A DNA stretch of 56,620 bases from positions 1 through 56,620 of the forward strand of contig WJJI01000028.1 in NCBI GenBank assembly GCA_014729795.1, in the 5' to 3' direction. Of the stretch, positions 20,061 through 31,471 are shown one piece after another. A model generated the notes under the pieces. It was not told the DNA's origin. It saw nothing but the letters and a program-made list of their open reading frames with translations, and ran no database searches. Source of the DNA: Candidatus Moraniibacteriota bacterium (lineage in GTDB: Bacteria > Patescibacteriota > Minisyncoccia > CAIUEV01 > JAHKAQ01). Position 1 is the stretch's first letter; each line of letters begins with the position of its first letter. The position numbers and the translations under genes were made by a program.

Positions 20061-20738
20061 ATGACAGGCACCCTCCTTAACGCAACTTTAGTTATCCTGG
20101 GCGGTTTAACCGGTATGTTCTTGAGCTCTAGGCTACCCAAAGCCTTAACTAAAATGATTCTTAATGTCATAGGTTTATTAATTTTGATTTTAGCCATTGG
20201 TATGGCTTTGGAATTCAATCAATTGCTTATCGTGGCTTTAAGTTTATTATTTGGCTCAACCCTAGGACAAGCCTTAAAATTAGAAAAAAGAGTAAAGCGT
20301 CTTTCTCAAAACTTAAAACAAAAAATCAGAATTAAAAACCCTGAATTCTCTCAAGGATTTATTACTGCCTCTTTGGTGATTTGCGTAGGCGCCTTAGCTA
20401 TTATTGGTCCTATCCAAGAAGGTCTGGGTCTGGGTAGAGAGTTACTTGTCACCAAGGCGATTTTAGACTTTTTTGTAATCATGAGTTTAGCTTCTAATTA
20501 TGGGGTTGGAGTTTTATTTTCTTTTTTGCCGCTTCTAATCTATCAAGGATCGATCGCTCTTTTGGCCCAATGGGCGCAAAATTTTTTCACTGATCAAATT
20601 ATCACGGATTTAAGTGCCGTGGGTGGGATTCTACTGCTAGCTTTAGCTCTAAACATCTTGAAAATCAAAAATATCTCTATTACCAATCTACTTCCAAGTT
20701 TAATTTTTGTTGTGGTTTTAACTTATATTTTTGGTTAA
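20061..20738 (+). CDS. DUF554 family membrane protein
   Basis: MTGTLLNATLVILGGLTGMFL; GFITASLVICVGALAIIGPIQEGL. Confidence 0.85.
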   Translation: MTGTLLNATLVILGGLTGMFLSSRLPKALTKMILNVIGLLILILAIGMALEFNQLLIVALSLLFGSTLGQALKLEKRVKRLSQNLKQKIRIKNPEFSQGFITASLVICVGALAIIGPIQEGLGLGRELLVTKAILDFFVIMSLASNYGVGVLFSFLPLLIYQGSIALLAQWAQNFFTDQIITDLSAVGGILLLALALNILKIKNISITNLLPSLIFVVVLTYIFG

Positions 20739-20814
20739 AAAGCTCGAATTGGCAAACATTTGCTTTTTTGTTAAGATTAGCTCAATATCAATCTAGATTA
20801 GGCAAAAAATATTT

Positions 20815-21714
20815 ATGAAATCCATTAAAACCCCAAATTATAATTGGCTTTATTTTGAAAATCCGGATAAAGACGATTTGGCCGCTATTCAAAAAATATT
20901 CACCTTACATCCGGTTGTGCTAAGCGAATTTAATAGTCCAACCTACCGTCCAAGAGTGAATCAATATGAAAACTATACCTTTATGGTGCTTCATTTTCCG
21001 GTTTACGACAAGCAATCCCGTACTCCCAAAACCGGTGAGGTCGATGTTTTAATCAATGACCAATATTTAATTACCAGCTGCAACTATCACCAACGTGGTC
21101 TTTTTCAATTTTTTGAAAAAACCAGAAAAAATCAAGCATCTCTTACCGGCAACCATCAACCTGAAAATACTTGGGCATTATTGCTAATGGCCTTTGATGC
21201 TTTAATGAACGCTTGTTTTCCCAAGCTTGATCATATTAGCAGCCGACTCGAAACAATCGAAGAAAATATTTTCCAGGGTCGAGAAAAAGAAATGGTTCAA
21301 GAAATTTCTCTGGTTAAAAGAGATATTTTAAACTTCCGCCGTTCCATAAAACCCCAACGGTCAATTTTGGAATCTTTAGCCGCCACTCAATCTTTTAAAA
21401 ATAATCAAGACCTTAAAACTCGGATAAATGATATCATCGGCACCAATATTCGCATTTGGAATGTTTTGCAAAATCACAAAGAAGTCATGGATTCGCTCGA
21501 AGCCACAAATGATTCTCTATTTTCTTACAAACTAAACCAAAACATGAAGGCTTTGGCTATTATTTCTATTATTTTTCTGCCTTCCACTTTAGCGGCTAGT
21601 TTATTTGGCGCCAACACTATCATGCCCATTCAAAATTTTTGGCAAGCTCTAGGCATTACCTTGATTCTTATGGTCATGATGCTTATAATCGTTAAACTAA
21701 AGAAATGGCTTTAA
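20815..21714 (+). CDS. corA: CorA-like Mg2+/Co2+ transporter
   Basis: Two C-terminal TM helices; FLPSTLAASLFGANTIMP at the canonical GMN position. Confidence 0.85.
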   Translation: MKSIKTPNYNWLYFENPDKDDLAAIQKIFTLHPVVLSEFNSPTYRPRVNQYENYTFMVLHFPVYDKQSRTPKTGEVDVLINDQYLITSCNYHQRGLFQFFEKTRKNQASLTGNHQPENTWALLLMAFDALMNACFPKLDHISSRLETIEENIFQGREKEMVQEISLVKRDILNFRRSIKPQRSILESLAATQSFKNNQDLKTRINDIIGTNIRIWNVLQNHKEVMDSLEATNDSLFSYKLNQNMKALAIISIIFLPSTLAASLFGANTIMPIQNFWQALGITLILMVMMLIIVKLKKWL

Positions 21715-23195
21715 AGCTATACAATTCCTTAACCAAAAAAAAGCAATTATTTAAAAGCTTGAAAAAAAACCAAGTCAAGCTTTACACCTGCGGCCCCACA
21801 GTTTACGATTATGCCCATATCGGCAATCTATGGTCTTATCTAACCGCGGATGTTTTACGCCGTTATTTAGAGTTTCTCGGTTTTCAAGTTAAACATGTCA
21901 AAAATATAACCGATGTGGGTCACTTTACCGATGATGAAGAAGTTGAGCCAACAGGTGAAGACAAGATAGAGAAAGCTGCGCGACGCGAAAAAAAAACTCC
22001 TTTGGAAATAGCTCGTTACTACACTCGCTACTATCTCAAGGATGAAGCGAAACTTAACATTAAAAAACCGCATGTTCAACCTCGACCCACCCAAGAAATC
22101 CCCCAAATCATTAAAATCATTCAAGATTTAATCAAAAAAAAGTACGCTTACGAAACCTCCGATGGTGTTTATTTTAATGTTAAGCACTTTCAAGCTTATG
22201 GAAAACTATCCGGTAACACTCTAAACAAAATTCAAGCCGGTGCCCGAGTTCAAATCAATGAAAACAAAAAAAATCCCGCTGATTTTGCTTTATGGATCAA
22301 ACGGGTGGGCAAAAACAAAAAACATACCCTGCATTGGCCAAGCCCTTGGGGTCAAGGATTTCCAGGCTGGCATATTGAATGTACCGCCATGGCCACCAAA
22401 TACCTGGGGGGCTCGATTGACATTCATACTGGAGGAGAAGACAACATCTTCCCGCATCACGAATGTGAAATCGCTCAAAGTCAGGCTTATACCGGTAAAA
22501 AATTTGTTCGTTTCTGGATTCATACCCGACATTTTTATCTAGATAATCAAAAAATGTCCAAATCGCTAAAAAACATCTATACTTTATCCAAAACCCCTTC
22601 TAACAAATACCCCAGTTTAGAGCAAAGAGGCTATCAACCCTTAGCCTTCCGTTTGCTTAAACTGCAATCCCACTATCGCAGCAAAGCCAATTTCTCTTTT
22701 AAGGCCCTGGATCAAGCCAGTAAAAATCTACAAAAAATCAACCAGCTTTATCAAGAGCTCCGGGATTTTCCTCAAACAAACAATCCAAAACCAAAACAAA
22801 CCGGCGCTAAAGCTAAATCAATTAACGTCCGTTCTTACTTAAAAAAGTTCATCCAAGCGCTCAATCAAGACCTAAACACTCCTTTGGCGGTTAGCGTACT
22901 TTTAGATTTGGTAAAAAACACCAACAAAACCATAAAAAACCAAACCTTATCTAATCCTAAACAGGTACTGGCCACACTAGAAAAATTAGATCAAGTTTTT
23001 GCTATTTTAACTAAAACCTCAAAATCCAAACAAGTTATTCCCCGCAACATTAAAAAACTTGCTCAAAAAAGAGAACAAGCTCGTCAACAAAAAAAATTTA
23101 AACTAGCTGATCAACTCAGAGATAAAATTATAGCTCAAGGTTACAAAATAATCGACACAAGCAAAGGATCTAAAATTAAAACTAAAAACTTATGA
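21705..23195 (+). CDS. cysS: Cysteinyl-tRNA synthetase
   Basis: YTCGPTVYDYAHIGN, GWHIECTAMA, HHECEIAQSQA, KMSKS. Confidence 0.95.
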   Translation: MALKLYNSLTKKKQLFKSLKKNQVKLYTCGPTVYDYAHIGNLWSYLTADVLRRYLEFLGFQVKHVKNITDVGHFTDDEEVEPTGEDKIEKAARREKKTPLEIARYYTRYYLKDEAKLNIKKPHVQPRPTQEIPQIIKIIQDLIKKKYAYETSDGVYFNVKHFQAYGKLSGNTLNKIQAGARVQINENKKNPADFALWIKRVGKNKKHTLHWPSPWGQGFPGWHIECTAMATKYLGGSIDIHTGGEDNIFPHHECEIAQSQAYTGKKFVRFWIHTRHFYLDNQKMSKSLKNIYTLSKTPSNKYPSLEQRGYQPLAFRLLKLQSHYRSKANFSFKALDQASKNLQKINQLYQELRDFPQTNNPKPKQTGAKAKSINVRSYLKKFIQALNQDLNTPLAVSVLLDLVKNTNKTIKNQTLSNPKQVLATLEKLDQVFAILTKTSKSKQVIPRNIKKLAQKREQARQQKKFKLADQLRDKIIAQGYKIIDTSKGSKIKTKNL

Positions 23196-23202
23196 ACCAT
23201 GA

Positions 23203-23883
23203 TCATCCAGGAACTGATTTACCCCTCCCCTTTTTTAAATATCCTTTCCATAACGCATCAACCAAATTGGTAAGATTTTGGTTTGGTAAATCCAAGCCTA
23301 TTAGGTTTTTATTATCTATACTGCTACCAATCAACATATGAAATAATAATGTCTTTTTTAAAGCTTGATAAGCTGTCTGGCAATCCATAAAAGCTTCATC
23401 GGCTTCTCTAATTTGATCAATATCCAAATTTTGTGTTAAAGCTCGAATCTTTGATTCTATTACGTTATAATAATTAGAAGATTTTTCTTGATTAATAACT
23501 TCGTCTTTAATCCTTGCTAACCTCAAACAAGCCTGCATCTGTTTAAGTATCTTTAATAATTCTCCATTGGGCAAATCCACATTCATATCTTCAAGTTTAC
23601 CTAAATCAAATGTTCCTCCGACTAACGCATGTCCTAATAAAATAGTTTCTGGCTCTGAATCATAAAAAGAATTATTAGAAATTTTTTCTTGTGTTATTTT
23701 ATCGTAAACTCTTCCAACAATACCATTAATTATGGTAAGTAGAGTAAATTTAGATTTTTTATCTTCAAAAACATTTAAAAACTTTAATCTAACCGATTTT
23801 GCGTATTCATATTTCTCTTTTTTGCTGAGCGATTTCCATTTTATCGGATCTTCGTAGCTCCTGGGCCTTTCATAATAATTCAC
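23203..23883 (-). CDS. Orphan predominantly helical protein
   Basis: 226-aa ORF, 9 nt downstream of the ADA-like gene; no family recognised. Confidence 0.6.
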   Translation of the reverse strand: MNYYERPRSYEDPIKWKSLSKKEKYEYAKSVRLKFLNVFEDKKSKFTLLTIINGIVGRVYDKITQEKISNNSFYDSEPETILLGHALVGGTFDLGKLEDMNVDLPNGELLKILKQMQACLRLARIKDEVINQEKSSNYYNVIESKIRALTQNLDIDQIREADEAFMDCQTAYQALKKTLLFHMLIGSSIDNKNLIGLDLPNQNLTNLVDALWKGYLKKGRGKSVPG

Positions 23884-23892
23884 AAAAATTTT

Positions 23893-25014
23893 TTAATTAT
23901 CAATAAAACTGGCCTTTTTGGCTATATCAAGACATTTCATAAGCTGGTTCTGACTCAAAACCTTATTGTCGAATAAATGTTTAAACTCTTTGGCTAATCC
24001 GGTTTGCGCCAAGTAAGGCCCGTCAGTGTTGATAGCAAATTCAATATCATTTGCTAAAAAAGTTTTTAAAATAAAACGCATCTCTTGCCAATCCTTTACT
24101 GTGCCTGTCAATAAATTCATACTAGGACATACCTCTAAAACAATCCGGTTTTTCTTTATCATTTTCATAGCTTTTTGATTCCACGCCGCTTTAATACCAT
24201 GTCCAATCCGATCCGGTTTGATCGCTTCAATTACTTTAATTACCCGCTCCCCGGTTGTATTATATGCTTCGCCGGTATGAACCGTAATGCCTAAACCTGC
24301 TTGCTTGGCTTTTTTAAATAATTCAATATATTGCTTTAGATAATCGCTGTCTTCAAAATTTAGATATTTTGGATTAGTAATGTCCACTCCGATGTTTTCT
24401 TTAAAGTGCTTTTTATAAGCCTTAAAGCTCTTTTCTTTTTTAAAATAAAATTCTTCAGGTCCGGTTATATCAATCCCAACCACGCCTCGGTCTTTATAAT
24501 CTACGGCTTTTTCCATAATAATTTTATTGTAATCATAATGCAGACGCCGATCAAGACAAAAAATCAATCCCGCTTTTACCCCATAATCAAGCATGGCTCG
24601 TTCCATCCCCCTGATAGCTGCGTGAATGATATGATCCATATCAATCTCGCCACCCCGGGTTCGAAATAAAGGATTAAATCGCAACTCAATCACCGAAACA
24701 TTAGCTGATCGATATTCTTTAGAAATAACATTATAAATCCCCCTTTCGATGGCTTTGGGACTGCTTTGAATCTTCTCCGTCCACTCGTAAACTTTATGCA
24801 GGTCTTCCATGTTGTCAATATTGCGTAAAAACATCACAAAATCCCAATAATCCTTAACCGGTAATTTTATTCCCTGACTGTGAGCAATTTCCCATAAGGT
24901 GTGAGGGCTCATGGCTCCACCAATATGAATATGCAGGTCAATTAAATCATGTCTTAAAAAATTCTTAATAAATTTTTGATCCAATTTGTCCTTTTCTCTG
25001 ATTTTTACCTTCAT
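23893..25014 (-). CDS. Adenosine deaminase-like amidohydrolase
   Basis: LIDLHIHIGGA, VHTGEAY, RIGHGI, INTDGP. Confidence 0.85.
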   Translation of the reverse strand: MKVKIREKDKLDQKFIKNFLRHDLIDLHIHIGGAMSPHTLWEIAHSQGIKLPVKDYWDFVMFLRNIDNMEDLHKVYEWTEKIQSSPKAIERGIYNVISKEYRSANVSVIELRFNPLFRTRGGEIDMDHIIHAAIRGMERAMLDYGVKAGLIFCLDRRLHYDYNKIIMEKAVDYKDRGVVGIDITGPEEFYFKKEKSFKAYKKHFKENIGVDITNPKYLNFEDSDYLKQYIELFKKAKQAGLGITVHTGEAYNTTGERVIKVIEAIKPDRIGHGIKAAWNQKAMKMIKKNRIVLEVCPSMNLLTGTVKDWQEMRFILKTFLANDIEFAINTDGPYLAQTGLAKEFKHLFDNKVLSQNQLMKCLDIAKKASFIDN

Positions 25015-25520
25015 ATCTTTATTATTTTGCCTTGATTATTGTTTAAATTATAAACAGCTACGCTGGGTTGAATTTTTTTCCGAACCGGTCGACCATAATA
25101 ACCCATCACTGATCCGGGATTAATAACTATGGTTTGGTTATGCTGTTCGATTTGCGCCCAATGAGTGTGCCCGCAAAACACCAAATCGTAACGACCCGAA
25201 TCGATAATTTTTTGTAAAAAGTTTTGATCATGCCCATGATAAACAGCTATTTTTTTATTTTGCTGCCTGTCTTCAAGCAATCGATCGCTGATCTTAACAT
25301 CTGTTTTCCCCCGAATTTGATAATCCAAATAATTTAAATCGCAATTACCCATCACTCCCCGGATCGCAATTCCTGTTTGAGCAAATTTTTGCATGACTTC
25401 GGGTTCGGTCCAATCTCCACAATGATAAATCCTGCCAACCTGCAGCTGTTGCATCTTAGTTATAGCCTTATCAATATTTTCCCAAACAGAATGCGTATCA
25501 GAAACAATACCTAAAAGCAT
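25011..25520 (-). CDS. YfcE/MJ0936-type metallophosphoesterase
   Basis: GIVSDTHS, HCGDWTEP, GNCD, YHGHD, GHTHWAQI, NPGSV; ATGA overlap with the ADA-like gene. Confidence 0.9.
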   Translation of the reverse strand: MLLGIVSDTHSVWENIDKAITKMQQLQVGRIYHCGDWTEPEVMQKFAQTGIAIRGVMGNCDLNYLDYQIRGKTDVKISDRLLEDRQQNKKIAVYHGHDQNFLQKIIDSGRYDLVFCGHTHWAQIEQHNQTIVINPGSVMGYYGRPVRKKIQPSVAVYNLNNNQGKIIKI

Positions 25521-25610
25521 AGTTTTTATTGAATTTAATGAAATACTTTTGCCCTTTTAGACAAATTTTAAAAAACATCAACTCGGGATTTTTTCAAAAA
25601 TTTTCTAAAA

Positions 25611-25658
25611 CTTATTGAATACACGTTTCCAAAAAAATTCAGCTTTTTCTGCAAATTT
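25611..25658. repeat. Degenerate copy of the palindromic element core, between yfcE and atpD
   Basis: CTTATTGAATACACGTTTCCAAAAA...CTGCAAATTTA vs CTTATTGAGTACACGTAGTCAAAAA...CTAAAAATTTA at 6719-6767. Confidence 0.6.
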
Positions 25659-25696
25659 ATTATATAATTAACAAGTCTTTTCAAATGCTTTTTTAT

Positions 25697-27055
<1,359 letters not shown>

Positions 27056-27097
27056 TTAAGATTTATTATAAAGTTTTTCCTGGCGCTTAATGAACCC

Positions 27098-28072
27098 TTA
27101 ATCATTTAAAACCGCCATTCCGGCGCTAATTTCGGCTAATTCCGAAGTAATCGCCGCTTGTCTAGCTTGATTATACTGAAATTCGAAACTTTTAATCATA
27201 TCCATGGCTGTGTCGCTCGCATTCTTCATAGTTAACATGCGCGCGGAAAACTCAGCTGCTTGCGATTCCAAAAAAGCCTGATAAATCTGGCTTTCCACCA
27301 CTTTGGGCAAAATCATTTCCAAAATCTTCTCTTTATTTGGCTCGAAAGTATAATAACGCTCCTCAACTTCAGCTTTCAACTCTTCCATTTCCTGTTCTTC
27401 TGAAACTCCTCGACCCAATTCTTCGAGCTGTCGCTCTAAATCTTTTCTGGAAACCGGCAAGACTTGCCTTAATCTTGGTTTATTTGAAACCGTGGAAATA
27501 AAATCAGTATAAGCAATTACCACTTTATCATATTTTTTAGCCACATAACCATCAATAGCCATTTTCGCCACTGGTTTTAAGTTACTCAAAGTCGACTGTT
27601 CGTTAAAATCATTAAAAACCGCAATCAAATTCCGATTTAATCTTATCATTTCCTCTTCTCCTTTTTTACCCACGGTCACGATCTCAAAAACCGCCTGCTT
27701 TGGATCAATTTTGGGCAAAATCTTGCGATCATGAGTCCTGTTAATCAATAAATTATAAGGATTTTTTAAATTAGTATTAACTTTTCTCAATAATTGGTTA
27801 TTTAATCCGCCACATAAGCCCTTGTTTGAAGTAAAAACAATCAAACAAACTTTTTTTACCGGTCTTATCATTAATAAAGGATGGATTTTGTCCACAGATT
27901 CGGAAATTTTAGTCAAAATTTCCCAAGCCGTTTGCGTGTATTCTCGAGTTCTAATCGCTCTATTGATTACCTTTTTCATCTTCGAAGCCGCCACCATTTC
28001 CATGGCTTTTGTAATTTTGCGAGTATTCCTAATCGATTTTAACCTGGCTTTTAGCTCTTTGGTGTTGCTCAT
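27098..28072 (-). CDS. atpG: F1 ATP synthase gamma subunit
   Basis: LKARLKSIRNTRKITKAMEMVAASKM; C-terminal MLTMKNASDTAMDMI. Confidence 0.95.
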   Translation of the reverse strand: MSNTKELKARLKSIRNTRKITKAMEMVAASKMKKVINRAIRTREYTQTAWEILTKISESVDKIHPLLMIRPVKKVCLIVFTSNKGLCGGLNNQLLRKVNTNLKNPYNLLINRTHDRKILPKIDPKQAVFEIVTVGKKGEEEMIRLNRNLIAVFNDFNEQSTLSNLKPVAKMAIDGYVAKKYDKVVIAYTDFISTVSNKPRLRQVLPVSRKDLERQLEELGRGVSEEQEMEELKAEVEERYYTFEPNKEKILEMILPKVVESQIYQAFLESQAAEFSARMLTMKNASDTAMDMIKSFEFQYNQARQAAITSELAEISAGMAVLND

Positions 28073-28131
28073 TAAAAAATAATTTATTATGCGTAATTTT
28101 TTGAATTCAAATCCTAACGCTTATTTAATCA

Positions 28132-28566
28132 CTAATTAACCTGCGCAAAGTTTATTTTTTCTCCGGCCTTATCTAAATCAACATACAAACCCTTAATTTT
28201 CTTCACTTCAATCTGCTGTTTAATTTTGTTCATGGCTTCTTTAATTTGCTTTAACTGAAACTCTTTTTCTTGTTCAATTGAATCAAATTTTTTTCTTCCG
28301 CCATAAGCTCCGCAATCAGCGTGATTAATTATTATAATCTGCTCAATACAGTGAAGCCGGCTGGAAACTTGCAAACTTTTCTCCACTAAATTGCTCTTGG
28401 GGTCTAATATCTCTTTAGCCGCGCCCGGTACCGCGATAATATCAAAATCATTAATATTATTGGTTTTTAAATATTCAATCACCGGCTCCCAAAACCGAAA
28501 ATCCATACAAAGCACAATCGCGGCTTTACAATGATGAGTTTTTTGGTATTTAAACCTCATGGTCAT
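28132..28566 (-). CDS. Mini beta-carbonic anhydrase-like protein
   Basis: CMDFRFW (CxDxR) and HADCGAYGG (HxxC) zinc/catalytic motifs in 144 aa. Confidence 0.75.
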   Translation of the reverse strand: MTMRFKYQKTHHCKAAIVLCMDFRFWEPVIEYLKTNNINDFDIIAVPGAAKEILDPKSNLVEKSLQVSSRLHCIEQIIIINHADCGAYGGRKKFDSIEQEKEFQLKQIKEAMNKIKQQIEVKKIKGLYVDLDKAGEKINFAQVN

Positions 28567-28573
28567 TTAATTA

Positions 28574-30157
28574 TTATTCTTGATCCCTTTTAACTTTTTT
28601 CTCATACTTCTGATCCTTCTTTTCGCTATCCGCATAAATCTTATCCCGAGCCTCTACCTGATTGGCCGCAAATTCATCTAAGGCCTTGTTTAAATTTTTT
28701 AAAAGCTCATCGCTTAACTGACCGGTTTCTTCAATTTTCTGCATAGTGTCGCTAATTTCTGCTTCCAAAAATTGAATCAGTTTTTCTTCATATTTTTTGA
28801 TCGCCTTTACTTTTATTTCATCAAAATAACCTTCATTTACCGCGTAAACAGTAACCACCTGATGAGCCATTGATATAGGCTCATATTGATCCTGTTTAAT
28901 AATCTCGGTTAAACGTTTGCCTCGATCAATCATCTGTTTGGTTTTTTCATCTAAGTCTGAAGAAAATTCTGCAAAAGCTGCTCTTTCTCGAAACTGCGCC
29001 AAATCCAGCCTCATTTTTCCCGCCACTGATTTAACCGCCTTGGTTTGCGCGGCCGAACCCACTCTGGAAACCGAAAAACCCACGTTAACCGCTGGCCTAA
29101 TGCCTTGATAAAACAAATCCGACTCCAAATAAATCTGCCCATCTGTAATCGAAATTACATTAGTAGGAATATATGCAGAAATATCTCCGGCTTGGGTTTC
29201 AATAATGGGCAAAGCGGTTAAAGAACCCCCGCCTTGATCCTTGCTTAATCTGGCTGCCCGTTCCAACAATCTTGAGTGCAGGTAAAAAATATCGCCAGGA
29301 TAAGCTTCCCTGCCTGGGGGTCTGCGAAGTAATAAAGAAATTTGTCGATAACTCCAAGCATGCTTGCTTAGATCATCATAAACAACTAATACGTCTTTGC
29401 CTTGATCCATAAAATATTCGCCAATCGCGCAACCCGAATAAGGCGCCATATACGAAAAAGATGCCGGTTCCGAAGAACCGGCCAATACCACGGTGGTGTA
29501 TTCCATGGCTCCGCGCTTTTCTAACTCAGCCACGATTTTAGCTACTTTTGATTTTTTCTGACCAATTGCCACATAAATACAGATACAATCCTTACCTTTT
29601 TGATTAATAATTGCATCGATCGCCACCGCGGTTTTTCCGGTTTGACGATCTCCAATAATTAGTTCTCTCTGGCCTCGTCCAATCGGGATCATTAAATCAA
29701 TCGCTTTAATACCTGTTTGCAATGGTTGGTCCACTGATTTTCTTTTCATCACTCCGGGCGCGATTTTCTCAATTGGATAATAATGCTGGGTTTTCACTTC
29801 ATCCTTACCATCCAAACTAAAACCCAAAGGATTAATCACTCTGCCAATCATTTCTTCTCCAACCGGCACTGATAAAATTCGCCCTGTGCTTTTTACCACG
29901 TCTCCTTCCTTAATATTTTCATAATCACCTAAAATCACCGCTCCGATGTTATCTCGATTTAAGTTCAAAGCCACTCCGTAAACATCTTGACCAAAATCCA
30001 ATAATTCCTGGCTCATGGCTTGACTCAAACCGCTTACAGTTGCGATTCCGTCTCCGACTTCAATTACTTTGCCTATTTCTTCGGTTTTAGCTTCGGGTTC
30101 AAACTCGGTAATTTGCTTTTTTAAATATTCAATTATCTGATCCTTTTTTGAAGACAT
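28574..30157 (-). CDS. atpA: F1 ATP synthase alpha subunit
   Basis: [56 protein letters not shown]. Confidence 0.97.
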   Translation of the reverse strand: MSSKKDQIIEYLKKQITEFEPEAKTEEIGKVIEVGDGIATVSGLSQAMSQELLDFGQDVYGVALNLNRDNIGAVILGDYENIKEGDVVKSTGRILSVPVGEEMIGRVINPLGFSLDGKDEVKTQHYYPIEKIAPGVMKRKSVDQPLQTGIKAIDLMIPIGRGQRELIIGDRQTGKTAVAIDAIINQKGKDCICIYVAIGQKKSKVAKIVAELEKRGAMEYTTVVLAGSSEPASFSYMAPYSGCAIGEYFMDQGKDVLVVYDDLSKHAWSYRQISLLLRRPPGREAYPGDIFYLHSRLLERAARLSKDQGGGSLTALPIIETQAGDISAYIPTNVISITDGQIYLESDLFYQGIRPAVNVGFSVSRVGSAAQTKAVKSVAGKMRLDLAQFRERAAFAEFSSDLDEKTKQMIDRGKRLTEIIKQDQYEPISMAHQVVTVYAVNEGYFDEIKVKAIKKYEEKLIQFLEAEISDTMQKIEETGQLSDELLKNLNKALDEFAANQVEARDKIYADSEKKDQKYEKKVKRDQE

Positions 30158-30271
30158 AAATATTTTTAAAAATTTATTTGATCTTATTCTGTTAGAAAAA
30201 ATGCTTGTCCCTTATCATACTTAAATCAGTTTCATGGCTTAACTTATCAAATGCGAAAGTTCTGTTTTGGT

Positions 30272-30664
30272 TCAGCCAACCCGTTGCTTAAAACTTGCCA
30301 ATTTACCCTGCACCGAGCCGTCTATTAAATACTCATCGGTTGACAGTCTGGCACCGGCTATTAAAGCCGGGTTCTGCTTTGCTTTAATTACAATCTCTTT
30401 ATCGGGATATTGTTGTTTTAAAAAATCTTTAATCTGCTCGGTTGGATTTATTTCCAAATACTCAAGCAATACCGGCACAGAATATTTTTTGTCACTTTGA
30501 TAAATTTCTTGTATCTGATTGACAATCAAATCAAGATCAAACTGCCGATGATGCTTTTTAAGCAAAGCCACAAATTTAGCCAATATGCTTGGCAATTGCT
30601 CATTCGATGCTCGTTCGGTCGCTTCACACAAAGCTCGGGCGTATTTTTCTACTGCTATGGCCAT
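30272..30664 (-). CDS. atpH: F1 ATP synthase delta subunit, short
   Basis: YARALCEA; C-terminal NPALIAGARLSTDEYLIDGSVQGKLASFKQ; between atpF and atpA. Confidence 0.85.
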   Translation of the reverse strand: MAIAVEKYARALCEATERASNEQLPSILAKFVALLKKHHRQFDLDLIVNQIQEIYQSDKKYSVPVLLEYLEINPTEQIKDFLKQQYPDKEIVIKAKQNPALIAGARLSTDEYLIDGSVQGKLASFKQRVG

Positions 30665-30668
30665 CTTT

Positions 30669-31169
30669 TTACCTACGTTTAATTAATTCAAGCAATTCCT
30701 GATTGATTTTTGCTTGATCTTCTTGCTTAATATTTCTCTTGATTATCTTTTTGGAAAGCTCAACTACCAAATTAACGATTTCTTGCCTGGCTTCATTTAC
30801 TAAATTGGCCTTTTCTTCTTGCAGTTCTTTGGCGGTCTTGTCTTTCAATTGCTTGATTTCCTCGCGCGCTTGTTCTTTGGTTTTGTTTTTTTCTTTATCC
30901 GCGTTTTCTTTGGCTTTCTCAATAATCAATAAGGCTTGCTTCTTTGCCTTTTTAAGTGTTTTTTCCACTTGCTGGTCGGTCTTTTCCATTTTAGCACTGA
31001 TTTGTTTTGCTTCTTTTAAGCTTTTTTCAATTTTTTTCCGCCTTTTCTCCAGCATTTTTAAAACCGGACGGTATAAAATTTTCCGCAACAACAATAAAAA
31101 GATAATAAAAGATATAATATTAAATAATATAATCTTAATATCTACACTGAAGAGTTCTAATATTTCCAT
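30669..31169 (-). CDS. atpF: Fo ATP synthase subunit b
   Basis: N-terminal TM, YRPVLKMLEKRRKKIEKSL, long charged helix. Confidence 0.92.
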   Translation of the reverse strand: MEILELFSVDIKIILFNIISFIIFLLLLRKILYRPVLKMLEKRRKKIEKSLKEAKQISAKMEKTDQQVEKTLKKAKKQALLIIEKAKENADKEKNKTKEQAREEIKQLKDKTAKELQEEKANLVNEARQEIVNLVVELSKKIIKRNIKQEDQAKINQELLELIKRR

Positions 31170-31196
31170 GTTAATATATATTTACTCGCTTGCTAA

Positions 31197-31442
31197 TTAC
31201 ATAATAAACGAGAGAATCAATGTAATAATTGCAATTCCTTCGGCAAAAGCCGCTGCAATAATCATTGATACTTGAATTTTCGGGGCCGCTTCTGGATTTC
31301 TGCCAATCGCCTGCATGGCTTTACTGGCGATCATGCCAATTGCTATGGCTGGCGCTACTCCAGCTAAGGCAAACGCGATGCCTTTGGCTAAATATTTTAT
31401 TTGACTCGCTGCTTCTACAGCATTATGAGTTGTCTCTTCCAT
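31197..31442 (-). CDS. atpE: Fo ATP synthase subunit c
   Basis: Two-TM hairpin with GRNPEAAPKI loop and AAAFAEGIAIITLI carboxylate. Confidence 0.95.
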   Translation of the reverse strand: MEETTHNAVEAASQIKYLAKGIAFALAGVAPAIAIGMIASKAMQAIGRNPEAAPKIQVSMIIAAAFAEGIAIITLILSFIM

Positions 31443-31471
31443 TGTTTTAATTTATTTAATAATTATTTATA

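Noticed and set aside
23203-25520. RADAR-like defense interpretation of the ADA-like/phosphoesterase/orphan cluster
   Set aside because: The ADA-like protein has normal single-domain size and no RdrA-like ATPase is present; metabolic or salvage roles are more parsimonious.
30739-31275. 178-aa + strand ORF antisense to atpF/atpE
   Set aside because: Low-complexity Ser/Phe/Leu-rich translation exactly opposite a Lys/Glu-rich coiled-coil gene; an artefact of codon usage.
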